28,137 bases of DNA from the NCBI GenBank assembly GCA_047971685.1, contig JBKDZW010000149.1, forward strand, positions 1-28,137. The letters are read 5' to 3'. Position 1 is the first letter of the stretch. Every line of letters begins with the position of its first letter. The notes beneath the pieces are model-generated. The model did no database searches. It was not told where the DNA came from and worked only from the letters and a program-made list of their open reading frames with translations. The position numbers and the translations under genes are program-made. The DNA comes from JAJXWB01 sp047971685 (lineage in GTDB: Bacteria; Pseudomonadota; Alphaproteobacteria; Rhizobiales; Beijerinckiaceae). Shown one piece after another: positions 16,484 to 25,700 of this stretch.

Positions 16484-18493
16484 ATGACGGAAACGCCATC
16501 TGCGCGGACGCATGGGGGAATGCAATCTGCATCCAACGGCGACGCCGACCAGGTTTCAGCGCGCGCGCTGCCGATCGACCGTTCGATCGGCGCGATCTAT
16601 CCGACATTCACGAGCGCGGCCGATATCGCGGATTTCGAGAAAATTCCCTATGCCGAGCGAATTGCGGCGGCCAGCACCTATGAGGCGATCCGGCTTGGCG
16701 CAAGCGTCGATCCGAACGCGCCGGCGCTGCAATTTCTGGCCAACGCCAGTCCCCAGGACCAGCCGATAAACATCACCTACGCGCAATTTCTTGCGCGCGT
16801 GACGCAAACGGCCAATGCGCTGCATGAGCTTGGCGTCGGCCCCAACGATGTCGTCAGCTTTCTGCTGCCGCTGCTGCCGCAGGCCTTTTTCACGCTGTTT
16901 GGCGCAGAGGCCGCAGGCATAGCCAATCCCGTCAATCCCCTGCTCGAACCGCATCAGATCGCCGAAATCCTGAACGCGGCCAACACCAAGGTTCTCGTTA
17001 CGCTCGGCCCCACGCCCGGCGCAGACATCTGGGAGAAGGTGGAGAAAATTCGCGGCGACCTCAAAAATCTGCGCGCGATTATCCAAGTCGCCGTTCACGG
17101 CGACGGGAGCAATCAAACCGCCGGCCGCGGCGGCGCGGCCAATGGCGTCCATGCCTTCGACGCGCTCGTCGCCAGACAGCCGCACGACCGGCTTGTCAGC
17201 GGGCGCGCCATCGAGCCCGACGACATTGCCGCCTATTTTCACACGGGCGGCACGACCGGCACGCCGAAACTCGTGCGTCACACGCACGCCAACCAGGTCT
17301 TTCAGGCCTGGGCCTGCAACCTCATGCTCAAGAGCGGGAAGCGCGACAATATTCTCTACGGCATGCCGCTGTTTCACGTCGGCGGCTCGCTGTCGCAGAC
17401 GCTGACGACGCTTGCGGGCGGCGGCTCGCTCGTCGTGCTCTCGCCAGCCGGCTGGCGCAATCCAAGCGCGGTGCGCAACATCTGGGCGCTTGTCGAGAAA
17501 TACAGACCGGCCGTGCTCAGTTCGGTGCCGACGGTGCTTGCCGCCGCGCTTGCCGCGCCATCGGAGGATTTCGATCTATCCAGCCTCAAAGTCGTGTCGG
17601 GCGGCGGTTCGGCCATTCCGGTTGCGGTCGGATCGGCCTTTCAGACGCGCTTCAACCTTCCCGTTCTCGAAGTCTACGGCATGACGGAGACTTCGAGCGT
17701 TCATACGATCTCCCATATCGACCGGCCGATACGGCTCGGATCGGTCGGCCATCCGGTTCCCTACGCACGCGTGAGAGTGGTCAGGATCGACGAGGGCGGG
17801 AATTACGCCGGCGATTGCGCAGTCGACGAGATCGGCGTCGTGGCCATGGCCGGGCCGGGCGTCTTTGCAGGCTATCTCGACGACGCCCACAACAAGAGCG
17901 CCTTCGTGGAGCCGGGCTGGGTCAATTCCGGCGATCTCGGCAGACTCGACGCGGAAGGCTATCTCTGGATCGCCGGCCGCGCCAAGGATCTCATCATTCG
18001 CGGCGGCCACAATATCGATCCCGCGCCGATCGAGGAATTGCTGTTTCGCCATCCCGCCGTTGCGCTGGCCGCCGTCATCGGCCAGCCAGACGCCTATGCC
18101 GGCGAATTGCCGCTCGCCTATGTCCAGCTCCAGCCCGGCGCGCAAGCAGCGCCCGGAGAGCTGGAGGCCTGGGTGCGGGAACGGACGCCCGAACGCGCGG
18201 CGGCGCCCGTCGCGGTCATCCCGATCGAGACAATGCCGCTGACCGGCGTCGGCAAGGTGTTCAAGCCAAGCTTGCGTTGGGACGCGGCGCAACGTGTTTT
18301 CGGCCAGGCGCTGACGGCGCTCAAGGACAGAGGCGTCGATTTCGAGGTCGAAGTCGGCGCGCATGGCGCACATGGCTCGATTGCAATCGTTTCGGTGCGC
18401 AATGCGCCGGAAGCCGAGCGTGCGGGCATAGAAACGCTGATTCACGCCGCGCTCGATCCCTTCGTCATGCGCCATCAGGTGAAATGGGCGTGA
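16484..18493 (+). CDS. Acyl-CoA synthetase (AMP-binding, FACL-like)
   Basis: This adenylate-forming ligase of 669 residues makes acyl-CoA from a carboxylate, ATP and CoA. The ATP loop is HTGGTTGTPK (253-262), followed by HTHANQVFQAW. Further motifs are MPLFHVGG (294-301), YGMTET (398-403), NSGDLGRLDAEGYLWIAGRAK and RGGHNIDP (506-513). The catalytic lysine is Lys591 in TGVGK. About 75 residues follow that lysine, longer than in most ligases and resembling a ferredoxin-like tail. The wording is closest to the uncharacterised FACL-like group of roughly 630-residue acyl-CoA synthetases. The acyl substrate is unknown. I chose the ATG at 16484, with GGGAG six bases upstream, over the ATG at 16472. 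No partner beta-oxidation genes are adjacent. Confidence 0.92.
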   Translation: MTETPSARTHGGMQSASNGDADQVSARALPIDRSIGAIYPTFTSAADIADFEKIPYAERIAAASTYEAIRLGASVDPNAPALQFLANASPQDQPINITYAQFLARVTQTANALHELGVGPNDVVSFLLPLLPQAFFTLFGAEAAGIANPVNPLLEPHQIAEILNAANTKVLVTLGPTPGADIWEKVEKIRGDLKNLRAIIQVAVHGDGSNQTAGRGGAANGVHAFDALVARQPHDRLVSGRAIEPDDIAAYFHTGGTTGTPKLVRHTHANQVFQAWACNLMLKSGKRDNILYGMPLFHVGGSLSQTLTTLAGGGSLVVLSPAGWRNPSAVRNIWALVEKYRPAVLSSVPTVLAAALAAPSEDFDLSSLKVVSGGGSAIPVAVGSAFQTRFNLPVLEVYGMTETSSVHTISHIDRPIRLGSVGHPVPYARVRVVRIDEGGNYAGDCAVDEIGVVAMAGPGVFAGYLDDAHNKSAFVEPGWVNSGDLGRLDAEGYLWIAGRAKDLIIRGGHNIDPAPIEELLFRHPAVALAAVIGQPDAYAGELPLAYVQLQPGAQAAPGELEAWVRERTPERAAAPVAVIPIETMPLTGVGKVFKPSLRWDAAQRVFGQALTALKDRGVDFEVEVGAHGAHGSIAIVSVRNAPEAERAGIETLIHAALDPFVMRHQVKWA

Positions 18494-18619
18494 GACGCGG
18501 GCCGGGCGTCCGGTAGCCAAGCGTATTTTTCCAAGGATTTGCGCAGGCTGCCTGCGGTTTGGCGCGCAGCTTTCCCTCCGGCGGCGGCGCGCCTGCACAG
18601 GCCGGCAGGGACAGCGGAT

Positions 18620-18647
18620 AAGGAAAATCCGTTTTTCCTTGATTTTT
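18620..18647 (+). terminator. Intrinsic-terminator-like hairpin after acyl-CoA synthetase gene
   Basis: AAGGAAAA (18620-18627), loop TCCGT, TTTTCCTT (18633-18640), then GATTTTT form a hairpin with a T-run. It lies in the 199-bp spacer between the ligase and hydrolase genes. The stem is AT-rich, unusual in this GC-rich sequence, so it may terminate weakly. It may instead overlap the promoter of the hydrolase gene, which starts 46 bp later. Confidence 0.5.
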
Positions 18648-18692
18648 GCCCCTCCTCCCGTGTTAGACAGCCCGCCGCACTGGAGTTTCACG

Positions 18693-19367
18693 ATGCCCGA
18701 AGTCATTTTCACCGGCCCTGCCGGCCGTCTGGAAGGACGGTTCCACCCCTCCAAGACGCGCGGCGCGCCGATCGCCATCATCCTGCATCCGCATCCCCAG
18801 TTCGGCGGCACGATGAACAACCAGATCGTCTACAATCTCTATTATTCCTTCGCCGAACGCGGGTTTTCCGTGCTGCGGTTCAATTTTCGCGGCGTCGGCC
18901 GCTCGCAGGGCGCGTTCGACCATGGCCAGGGCGAATTGTCGGACGCCGCCGCAGCCCTCGACTGGGCGCAATCCATCAATCCGGAGGCGCGCGCCTGCTG
19001 GATCGCCGGCGTCTCCTTCGGCTCGTGGATCGGCATGCAATTGCTGATGCGCCGTCCCGAGATCGAGGGCTTCATCTCCATCGCCCCGCCCGCCAATCGA
19101 TTCGATTATTCCTTCCTGGCGCCGTGCCCGTCCTCCGGCCTGTTCGTCCATGGCGATCAGGACAGGGTCGCGCCGATCAAGGAAGTCACGCCGCTGATCG
19201 AGAAGCTGAAGACGCAGAAGGGCATTCTGATCGAGCATGCCGTCGTCGAAGGCGCGAACCATTTTTTCGAGAACCGGATCGATCCGCTGATCGAGGAAGT
19301 CGGCGCCTATCTCGACCGCAGGCTCGGCAACCCTCCCCGCGTCGCCGTGCCGTCGCGCAGAGATTGA
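18693..19367 (+). CDS. Alpha/beta hydrolase (COG2945-type)
   Basis: This is a small alpha/beta hydrolase of 224 residues. It has the early HPHPQFGGTMNN block (32-43) typical of this conserved proteobacterial family and FNFRGVGRSQG (64-73). The nucleophile elbow is GVSFG (106-110, Ser108). Asp155 or Asp157 lies in HGDQDRVAP and His190 in EGANHFF. There is no signal peptide, so it should be cytoplasmic. The natural substrate of the family is not established. The ATG at 18693 has a TGGAG Shine-Dalgarno. The longer in-frame start at 18639 lies inside the terminator-like hairpin and adds a non-conserved proline-rich stretch. It is convergent with anmK. Confidence 0.9.
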   Translation: MPEVIFTGPAGRLEGRFHPSKTRGAPIAIILHPHPQFGGTMNNQIVYNLYYSFAERGFSVLRFNFRGVGRSQGAFDHGQGELSDAAAALDWAQSINPEARACWIAGVSFGSWIGMQLLMRRPEIEGFISIAPPANRFDYSFLAPCPSSGLFVHGDQDRVAPIKEVTPLIEKLKTQKGILIEHAVVEGANHFFENRIDPLIEEVGAYLDRRLGNPPRVAVPSRRD

Positions 19368-19418
19368 CGAGGCGTTCCGCGCACGTCTTTCAGGCGCGCG
19401 CCTGGGAACACGGGCCGG

Positions 19419-20531
19419 TCACGCGCTCGTCTCCTTTGCCGGCTCCGCCAGAACGCCGCCGCATGTGGGAACAGGCGCGCCGGTCGTGGTCGGATAGGTG
19501 TACGGCAGGCCGCGCCAGGCGCGCACGGCCAGATAGGCGAAGGCCTGCGCCTCCATCGCATCGGCAGACCAGCCGCAGACATCGGCGGTCGTGACCTTGC
19601 ACGGCAGGCGCTGCACCAGTTCGCGCACGAGAATGGGATTGCTGGCGCCGCCGCCGCAGACAACAAGGCTTCTGGGGGCCTGCGGCAGCAGGGGCAACAG
19701 CTTGCCCACGGAGGCTGCGGTGAAGGCTGTCAGCGTGGCGGCTGCGTCCTCAAGCGCGAGATGCTCGACCGCCGCTCTCGAAAAATTGTTGCGGTCGAGC
19801 GATTTCGGCGGCGGCACGGCGAAAAAGGGATCGTCGAGCAGGCGCGCGAGCGCATCTTCGTCCACTTTCCCCCGCGCGGCGGTGTGGCCATGGCGGTCCA
19901 TGGGCTGGCCGGTGCGCGCGTGCATGAGATCGTCGAGCAGCGCATTGCCTGGCCCGGTGTCGCAAGCGATCGGATCGCGCTCGCCGTCGACGTAGGTGAC
20001 ATTGGCGACGCCGCCGATGTTGAGCAGCGCGAGCGGCCCCGGCACGCCGCCCATCTGCACGAGCGCGCGGTGGAAGGCCGGCACGATCGGCGCGCCCTCG
20101 CCGCCGGCTGCAACATCTGCTGAGCGGAAATCGTAGACGGTGGCGATCCTCAGGCGCTCGGCGAGCGCTGCGCCGTCGCCGATCTGGATGGTAAGCCGCT
20201 GCCTTGGCCGGTGCAGCACGGTCTGGCCGTGAAAGCCGACGAGGTCGATCTCGCCTGCGCGCAGATTATTGTCGGCGAGAAATTTCTCGACGGCCTCGGC
20301 ATGGCGGGCCGTCACCATAAGTTCGGCCTCGGCCACCGCGTCGGGCCTGGCGCCGGCGTATTCGAGGCCGGCGGCAGCCGCCAGCGCCATGCGCAAAAGC
20401 GCACGGTCCTCGTCCGAATAAGGCTGAAAGCCGGTAGCGCCAAGAACGACGGCGCTTTCGCCGTCCGTCTCGACGAAGGCGATATCGACGCCGTCCATGG
20501 ACGTGCCGGACATAAGGCCGATGGCGCGCAT
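19419..20531 (-). CDS. anmK: Anhydro-N-acetylmuramic acid kinase
   Basis: AnmK opens the 1,6-anhydro ring of anhydro-N-acetylmuramic acid with ATP to give MurNAc-6-phosphate, a step in peptidoglycan recycling. It has 370 residues. Sugar-kinase motifs are IGLMSGTSMDGVD (4-16), GFHGQTVLHRP, GGEGAPIVP, LNIGGVANVT, CDTGPGNALLDD and VCGGGASNP, all in the expected order. Family homology begins at MRAIGLMSG, so I chose the ATG at 20531, although no Shine-Dalgarno precedes it at normal spacing. An in-frame TTG at 20540 has a GGAGG about 11 nt upstream and could initiate instead, adding three residues. It is convergent with the hydrolase and divergent from the MBL gene. Confidence 0.96.
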   Translation of the reverse strand: MRAIGLMSGTSMDGVDIAFVETDGESAVVLGATGFQPYSDEDRALLRMALAAAAGLEYAGARPDAVAEAELMVTARHAEAVEKFLADNNLRAGEIDLVGFHGQTVLHRPRQRLTIQIGDGAALAERLRIATVYDFRSADVAAGGEGAPIVPAFHRALVQMGGVPGPLALLNIGGVANVTYVDGERDPIACDTGPGNALLDDLMHARTGQPMDRHGHTAARGKVDEDALARLLDDPFFAVPPPKSLDRNNFSRAAVEHLALEDAAATLTAFTAASVGKLLPLLPQAPRSLVVCGGGASNPILVRELVQRLPCKVTTADVCGWSADAMEAQAFAYLAVRAWRGLPYTYPTTTGAPVPTCGGVLAEPAKETSA

Positions 20532-20668
20532 TAGGGTCAAGATTCGCAATGCCTCCCGTCTCAGCCTTAACGGTCTGCGGCCCCGACGGAAAGAGCCATG
20601 GACGGGATCGCCGGTTTCGCCGCAGACTGCGCAACGCCTGTTGCGAGACGATTCCCCCGGAGGCTTGC

Positions 20669-22054
20669 ATGCGATTGTCGTTCCATGGCGCGGACCGGAA
20701 CGTGACCGGCTCCTGCCATCTTGTGGAGGCCGCAGGCAAACGCATTCTGGTCGATTGCGGCATGTTTCAGGGCGGGCCGGAGGAACGCGCCCTCAACCGG
20801 CGCGATTTCGGGTTCGATCCCGCCGCCATCGACGCGATCCTGCTGACGCACGCCCATCTCGACCATTGCGGGCGCATTCCGCTCATCGTGAAGCGCGGCT
20901 TTCGCGGCAAGATCATCTGCAACGAGCCCACGCGCGCCCTTGCCCGCCTCGTCATGCTCGACGCCACGCGATTGCAGGCCGAAGACACGCGCCGCAACCA
21001 GCGCAAGGCCGCGCGCTGGGAGCCCAGGGAGCCGGACGAGCAGCCGCTCTACGGGCTCGAAGACACAATGGACGCGCTCGACCGCTTCGCGCCTGCGGTG
21101 GGCTATGGCGAGAAAATCCCGCTTGGACCCAATCTCAGCGCCATCTACAGCAACGCCGGCCATATTTTCGGTTCGGCCAGCGTTCTCGTGGAATGCGCCG
21201 GGAACGGCGGGCGCAAGCGGCTGGCCTTTTCCGGCGACATCGGCGACCCCGGCCGCGCGCTGCTCGACGACGCCAGGCCGCCCGAGGCCGCCGACGCCGT
21301 CGTCATGGAAAGCACCTATGGCGATCGCGACCACAGGCCGCTGCCGGATTCCATTCTGGAATTCTACGAGGCGATCGGAGAGATTCGCGGGCGCGGCGGC
21401 AATGCGGTCATTCCGACCTTTGCGCTGGAGCGCGCGCAGGAGCTTTTGTTCTATCTCAAGCAGGGCCTGCGCCAGAGCAAGCTGCCGCCCGACATCCAGA
21501 TTTTCGTGGATTCGCCGATGGCGATTTCGGCGACGCGGATCGCGCAGAATTTCCCGGATTTCTTACGCCCCGAGATCGCCGCCATGATCGAGGCGCAAGA
21601 CGATCCCTTCACGCCGCCGGGCCTGCGGTTCACCCAGCTCAGCCGCGATTCCATCGCCATCAATTCGATTGCCTCGGGCGCGGTCATTCTGGCGGGCTCG
21701 GGCATGGCGACGGGCGGGCGCGTGCTGCATCACCTGCGCCATAATCTCGCGCGACCCGAATGTGGCGTCGTCTTCGTGGGCTTTGCGAGCAAAGGCACGC
21801 TGGCGCGCGAAATTCTCGACGGGGCGCGGCATGTCGACATCTACGGCGACCGCGTGCCGGTGCGCGCGAGCATTCACACGATCAACGGCTTTTCGGCGCA
21901 TGCCGGACGAAAAGCGCTGATCGCCTGGCGCAGGAAAATCGACGCGCCCAGGACGTTTCTGGTTCACGGCGAATTGCCGGCCATGCAAGCGCTGAAAGCC
22001 GCACTGCCGGGCGAAGTCGTCCTGCCGAAGATCGGGGAGGCGGCGGAAATCTGA
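20669..22054 (+). CDS. Beta-CASP MBL-fold RNA-processing nuclease-like protein
   Basis: This is a metallo-beta-lactamase-fold protein of 461 residues in the beta-CASP group that includes CPSF73/Ysh1-like RNases. Metal ligands lie in HAHLDH (61-66), NAGHIFGSAS (His165) and FSGDIGDPGR (Asp190). The beta-CASP insert includes ESTYGDRDH, PTFALERAQELL and DSPMAISAT. The RMMBL-type end has NGFSAHAGRKALIAW and FLVHGE with two late histidines. Relatives cleave RNA as endo- or exonucleases, and the bacterial target is unknown. The ATG at 20669 has an excellent GGAGG six bases upstream. The longer in-frame reading overlaps the anmK promoter region. A CGCAAC-GCCT-GTTGCG hairpin (20630-20645) lies in its leader. 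It ends 16 nt from convergent bcp. Confidence 0.93.
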   Translation: MRLSFHGADRNVTGSCHLVEAAGKRILVDCGMFQGGPEERALNRRDFGFDPAAIDAILLTHAHLDHCGRIPLIVKRGFRGKIICNEPTRALARLVMLDATRLQAEDTRRNQRKAARWEPREPDEQPLYGLEDTMDALDRFAPAVGYGEKIPLGPNLSAIYSNAGHIFGSASVLVECAGNGGRKRLAFSGDIGDPGRALLDDARPPEAADAVVMESTYGDRDHRPLPDSILEFYEAIGEIRGRGGNAVIPTFALERAQELLFYLKQGLRQSKLPPDIQIFVDSPMAISATRIAQNFPDFLRPEIAAMIEAQDDPFTPPGLRFTQLSRDSIAINSIASGAVILAGSGMATGGRVLHHLRHNLARPECGVVFVGFASKGTLAREILDGARHVDIYGDRVPVRASIHTINGFSAHAGRKALIAWRRKIDAPRTFLVHGELPAMQALKAALPGEVVLPKIGEAAEI

Positions 22055-22070
22055 ACCTCGAACAAACCGC

Positions 22071-22568
22071 TCAGCCAAGCGCCTGCACGGCTGCAAGTAC
22101 GGCTTCGGCATGGCCCGCCACTTTCACCTTCGGCCAGATCTGGCGAATGATTCCCCTGGCGTCGATCAGGAAGGTCGTGCGCTCCACGCCCATGTATTTC
22201 CGGCCGTACATGCTCTTTTCCTTCCACACGCCATAGGCTTCCAGGGTCTGTTTCGTCTCATCGGAAAGAAGCGTGACCGCGAGATCGTATTTGGCCTTGA
22301 ACCTGTCGTGCCGGGCGGCGCTGTCTGGCGAGACGCCGACGATTTTTGCGCCGAGTTTTGCAAAAGCGCCGGCAAGACCGGTGAAATTTTTCGCTTCCAG
22401 CGTGCAGCCGCTCGTGTCGTCCTTGGGATAAAAATAGAGAACGAGGGGCGCGCCCTTGAAGTCGGCGAGTTTCATTTTGCCGCCGCCGTCGCTCTCCAGA
22501 TGAAAATCGGGCGCCTTCGCGCCGATCGTAAGGCCTGCTTTCGCGCTTTTGCCGGGCTTCTCGGTCAT
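22071..22568 (-). CDS. bcp: Thioredoxin-dependent peroxiredoxin, Bcp/PrxQ type, single cysteine
   Basis: This peroxidase of 165 residues reduces hydrogen peroxide and organic hydroperoxides. The peroxidatic cysteine is Cys55 in PKDDTSGCTLEAKNF. It is the only cysteine in the protein. The resolving cysteine five residues later in E. coli Bcp is a lysine here, so reduction must use an outside thiol. Other family blocks are APDFHLES, LVLYFYPKD, IVGVSPDS and ERTTFLIDARGIIRQIW. The ATG at 22568 has an AGGAAGG Shine-Dalgarno. The lysine-rich N-terminus (MTEKPGKSAKAG) is variable. It is divergent from the YhdP-like gene with a 200-bp spacer. Confidence 0.95.
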   Translation of the reverse strand: MTEKPGKSAKAGLTIGAKAPDFHLESDGGGKMKLADFKGAPLVLYFYPKDDTSGCTLEAKNFTGLAGAFAKLGAKIVGVSPDSAARHDRFKAKYDLAVTLLSDETKQTLEAYGVWKEKSMYGRKYMGVERTTFLIDARGIIRQIWPKVKVAGHAEAVLAAVQALG

Positions 22569-22659
22569 TTGCCTTCCTTTCGTCCCATTGGCCGGGCAAA
22601 CGGAACCGCGCTCGCCGGTCGCATGATTTTCGCGCGCAGCTTATAGTGCCGGCTTGAGT

Positions 22660-22685
22660 CGTGGCCTGCCGCCACGGATTTTTTT
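22660..22685 (+). terminator. Terminator-shaped hairpin in the leader of the YhdP-like gene
   Basis: CGTGGC (22660-22665), loop CTGCC, GCCACG (22671-22676), then GA and seven T form a textbook intrinsic terminator on the plus strand. No plus-strand gene ends nearby: bcp reads away from here. A seven-codon reading frame MIFARSL (22623-22646) lies just upstream but has no Shine-Dalgarno. Options are transcription attenuation of the YhdP-like gene or the end of a short RNA from within the 200-bp spacer. Confidence 0.55.
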
Positions 22686-22755
22686 CGCACGCTGCGTGGC
22701 TGGCTCTGCGCATATTTTCAGCAAGCCGGTGCGCCACACCATACCGGACGACTTT

Positions 22756-22762
22756 AAGGAGG
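22756..22762 (+). promoter_or_regulatory. Perfect Shine-Dalgarno AAGGAGG pointing at a CTG codon
   Basis: AAGGAGG is fully complementary to the 16S rRNA tail. Six bases later, in the frame of the large YhdP-like gene, is CTG at 22769-22771. No ATG, GTG or TTG lies in that frame between the GTG at 22661 and codons beyond the transmembrane segment. It is the site that decides the start of the downstream gene. Confidence 0.6.
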
Positions 22763-22768
22763 CGCCGC

Positions 22769-25700
22769 CTGTCCGCCGCCGAGACAGCCAATTCTCTGCG
22801 CCGCCTGTCCTCGGGCGCCAGCGCCGTCCTGCGTAGCGCGTGGCGGTCGCGCCTGCTGCGCCGCGCCCTGCTTGTAGCGGGCGGGACGACACTGGTCTGC
22901 GCGGTTGTTGCGGCGGTCGCCTTTGGCGCCCTGCTCGTGCGCCTGCACTATGGCCCGATCGAAGCGGACCGGCTCGGCGCGCGCGTTGCGGCCACGCTCA
23001 GCCAGCGTTTCGATGGCGTGAAATTTTCGTTCGATGCGACGCGCATTGCGCGCACCGAGCATGGCCCGACAATTACGGTCGACCATCTCGTCGCCGTCTC
23101 CGACGGGCGCAAGATCATCGAGGCGCCGCGCGCCGAACTCTCGCTCGACCCTATCGCGCTGCTCAAATTCCAAGTCATGCCGCGACGGCTCGAGGTTTTC
23201 AACCTCGTCGTGCGCCTGCAAGTCCGGCCGGACGGCTCGCTCGCCATTACCGCAGGCGCGCCGGACGAGGAGGCGGTCGTCGTCACGCATCCCGCGCAGC
23301 CCGTAACGCCGCCAGGCGGCGCGGACGAGCCCGGCGGAGCCTCGCCGAACACGCCCGACAAGTTCACCGACAAGCCGCGCCGCTCGGCCATTCTTCGCGG
23401 GGCGACCAACGCCTTGCGCGCCCTTTTCGATCTGACGACCAGCCCGCGCTCGCCGCTCGCCGAATTGCAACTGGTGGCGGTGCGCGGCGGCAAGCTCGTC
23501 GTCGACGACCGCACCGCCGATCGCACGACGACCTTCGACGATCTCGACATGGCCTTCGAGAAAAGCTGGCGCGCAACGACGCTCGACATGCAGGCGAATA
23601 CGCCGAGCGGCAAATTCGAGGCGCTCGCCAAGGCGACCGGCACGCCCACGACCGAACGCCAGCTCGATATCGAAGTGAAGGGCGTGTCGATGGAGGAGAT
23701 CGGGATCGTCGCCGGCGCGCGCCATCTTGCGGTCGACAGCGACGCCTCGCTCTCGTTCAAATTGCGCTTCGTGCTCGCCGCCAACCAGCGCCTGCGCGAG
23801 GCCTCCGGCCGCGCCCTGGTCGGGCCCGGCTATCTGCGGCTCGAAGACCCCGACCACGAGCCGCTGTTTTTCGAGGAGATTTCCGGCGCGTTCCGGTGGG
23901 ATCCGGCCACGCGCCAGATCATCGTCAGCCCCGTGCAATTCTTCGCCGGCGAAACGCAATTCGTGTTCGAGGGCGCACTGCAGACGCCGCTGCGGGCGGA
24001 AGACGGCTGGAAAATTTCGCTGGGACTGGCCAAGCCCGGCGGCTATGCGCCGGAACGGCCGAACGAAAAATTCCTGGCCGTCGACAAGTTCAGCCTCGAT
24101 GGCCGCCTGCTTTTCGAGCAAAAGCGCTTCGACATCGCCCGCTTCGAACTGGTCGGACCGGAGGTCGGCTTTGCGGCCGCCGGCGCTTTCGACTGGGTGA
24201 ACGGCGCGCATGTCCGCCTCGGCGCCTCGATGGCCCGCATGCCCGTGCGCTCGCTGTTTCGCATCTGGCCAAGCCATATGGGCGCGCCGGCGCGCAACTG
24301 GCTGATCGGCCATCTGCATGCGGGCACGCTGGAATCGTGCAAGCTCAGCGTCGATTTCGACAAGAACGCCCTGCTTTCGATGCGCAACGACCGCCCGCCG
24401 CCGGACGAGGCGATGCAGATCGATTTTCAACTCGCCGGCGCCACGGTGACCGCCATGCGCGGCATCCCCGATCTCATCGGTCTCGACGGCGTGGGCAAGG
24501 CGAGCGGACGCAGCCTGCTGTTCAAAATCGCCGCCGCCGCCGTACAGACCGGGCCGGGACGCAAGCTGACGCTGACGAACGGCGCTTTCGCCCTGCCCTA
24601 TTTCGACGGCGTTCGGCCGACGCCCGCGCGCGCCGAAGCAAGAGTCGCGGGCTCGATCGAGGCCGTGTCGGAATTGCTGGCGCGCGAACCAATCCGCGAT
24701 GTCGCGGCCATGCCGCTCGAACCCGGCACGTTGAAGGGCAATGTCGACGGGCAATTGCGGCTCGAATTCTATATCGGATCCTTGGCGCGCAGCGGCGACG
24801 TAAAGGTTTTCGTCAATTCCAACATTACGAATTTTTCCGCCGACAATCTGATCGGCAAGGAGAAGTTCGAGAACGGAACGCTTGCCGTAACAGGCGATCC
24901 GACCGGGCTGCGCGCCACCGGCAACGGCCGCATCTTCGGCGGCCCCGCCACGCTCGATCTGCGCAAGGACGTAGGCAAGCCGGCGCTCGCCACCCTGTCG
25001 GCGACCATCGACGACAACGCGCGCGCCAAATTCGGCGCCGATCCCGCAGGCGTCACGGGGCCGATGGGCCTGAAAATATCGGCCAAGTTCGAGGACGACG
25101 AAACGGACGCCAATGTCGAGGTCGATCTTGCGCGCACTTCCCTCGACAATCCCATTCCCGGACTTTCAAAACCCGCCGGGCGGCCGGGGCGCGCGACCTT
25201 CCGGATCGTGCAGCACGAAAAATCGACGCGGATCGAAAATCTGGTTTTCGAGGCGGGCGGCGCATCGGCCAGGGGAATTGTGGAATTGTCGCCGCAAGGC
25301 GAGATACAGAACGTCAAGCTCTCGCAGGCCAAACTCTCGCCCGGCGACGATATGCGCGTCGATATTTCGCGCACTGGCGGCGGATACAAGGCCAGCGTGC
25401 GCGGCGTGTCGATCGACGGGCGGCCGTTCATCAAGTTTCTCAACCGGACCAGCGCCGCGGGGCGCAAGAGCGGCGATTTCGAACTCGATCTGAAAACGCC
25501 GATCCTGACAGGTTTCTCCAGGCAGGCGCTGACCAATGTCGATCTGAAGCTGACGCTGAAAGGCGGTCTGATCCGGTCCGCGCTGGGCAGCGGGCAATTC
25601 GGGCGCGGCGCAGTCGCATTGCGCACGACGCCGAACGAGAGCGGTCGCCTGAAGATCGACGTCGGCGCCACGAACGCCGGCGCCCTTCTTGCCTTTTCCG

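Noticed and set aside
20497..21744. A 415-codon plus-strand frame over the MBL gene
   Set aside because: It is a phase-shifted shadow. The real frame (20669-22054) has all metal-binding motifs and a strong ribosome binding site.
22661..22768. GTG at 22661 as the start of the YhdP-like protein
   Set aside because: It lacks a Shine-Dalgarno, lies in a terminator-like hairpin and adds 36 residues of non-conserved Arg/Ala/Cys-rich sequence. It remains the only canonical alternative to CTG 22769.
22754..24754. A 666-codon minus-strand frame over the YhdP-like gene
   Set aside because: It is a shadow frame with low-complexity Arg/Ala/Asp composition. The plus-strand frame has a transmembrane helix and an AsmA-like C-terminus.
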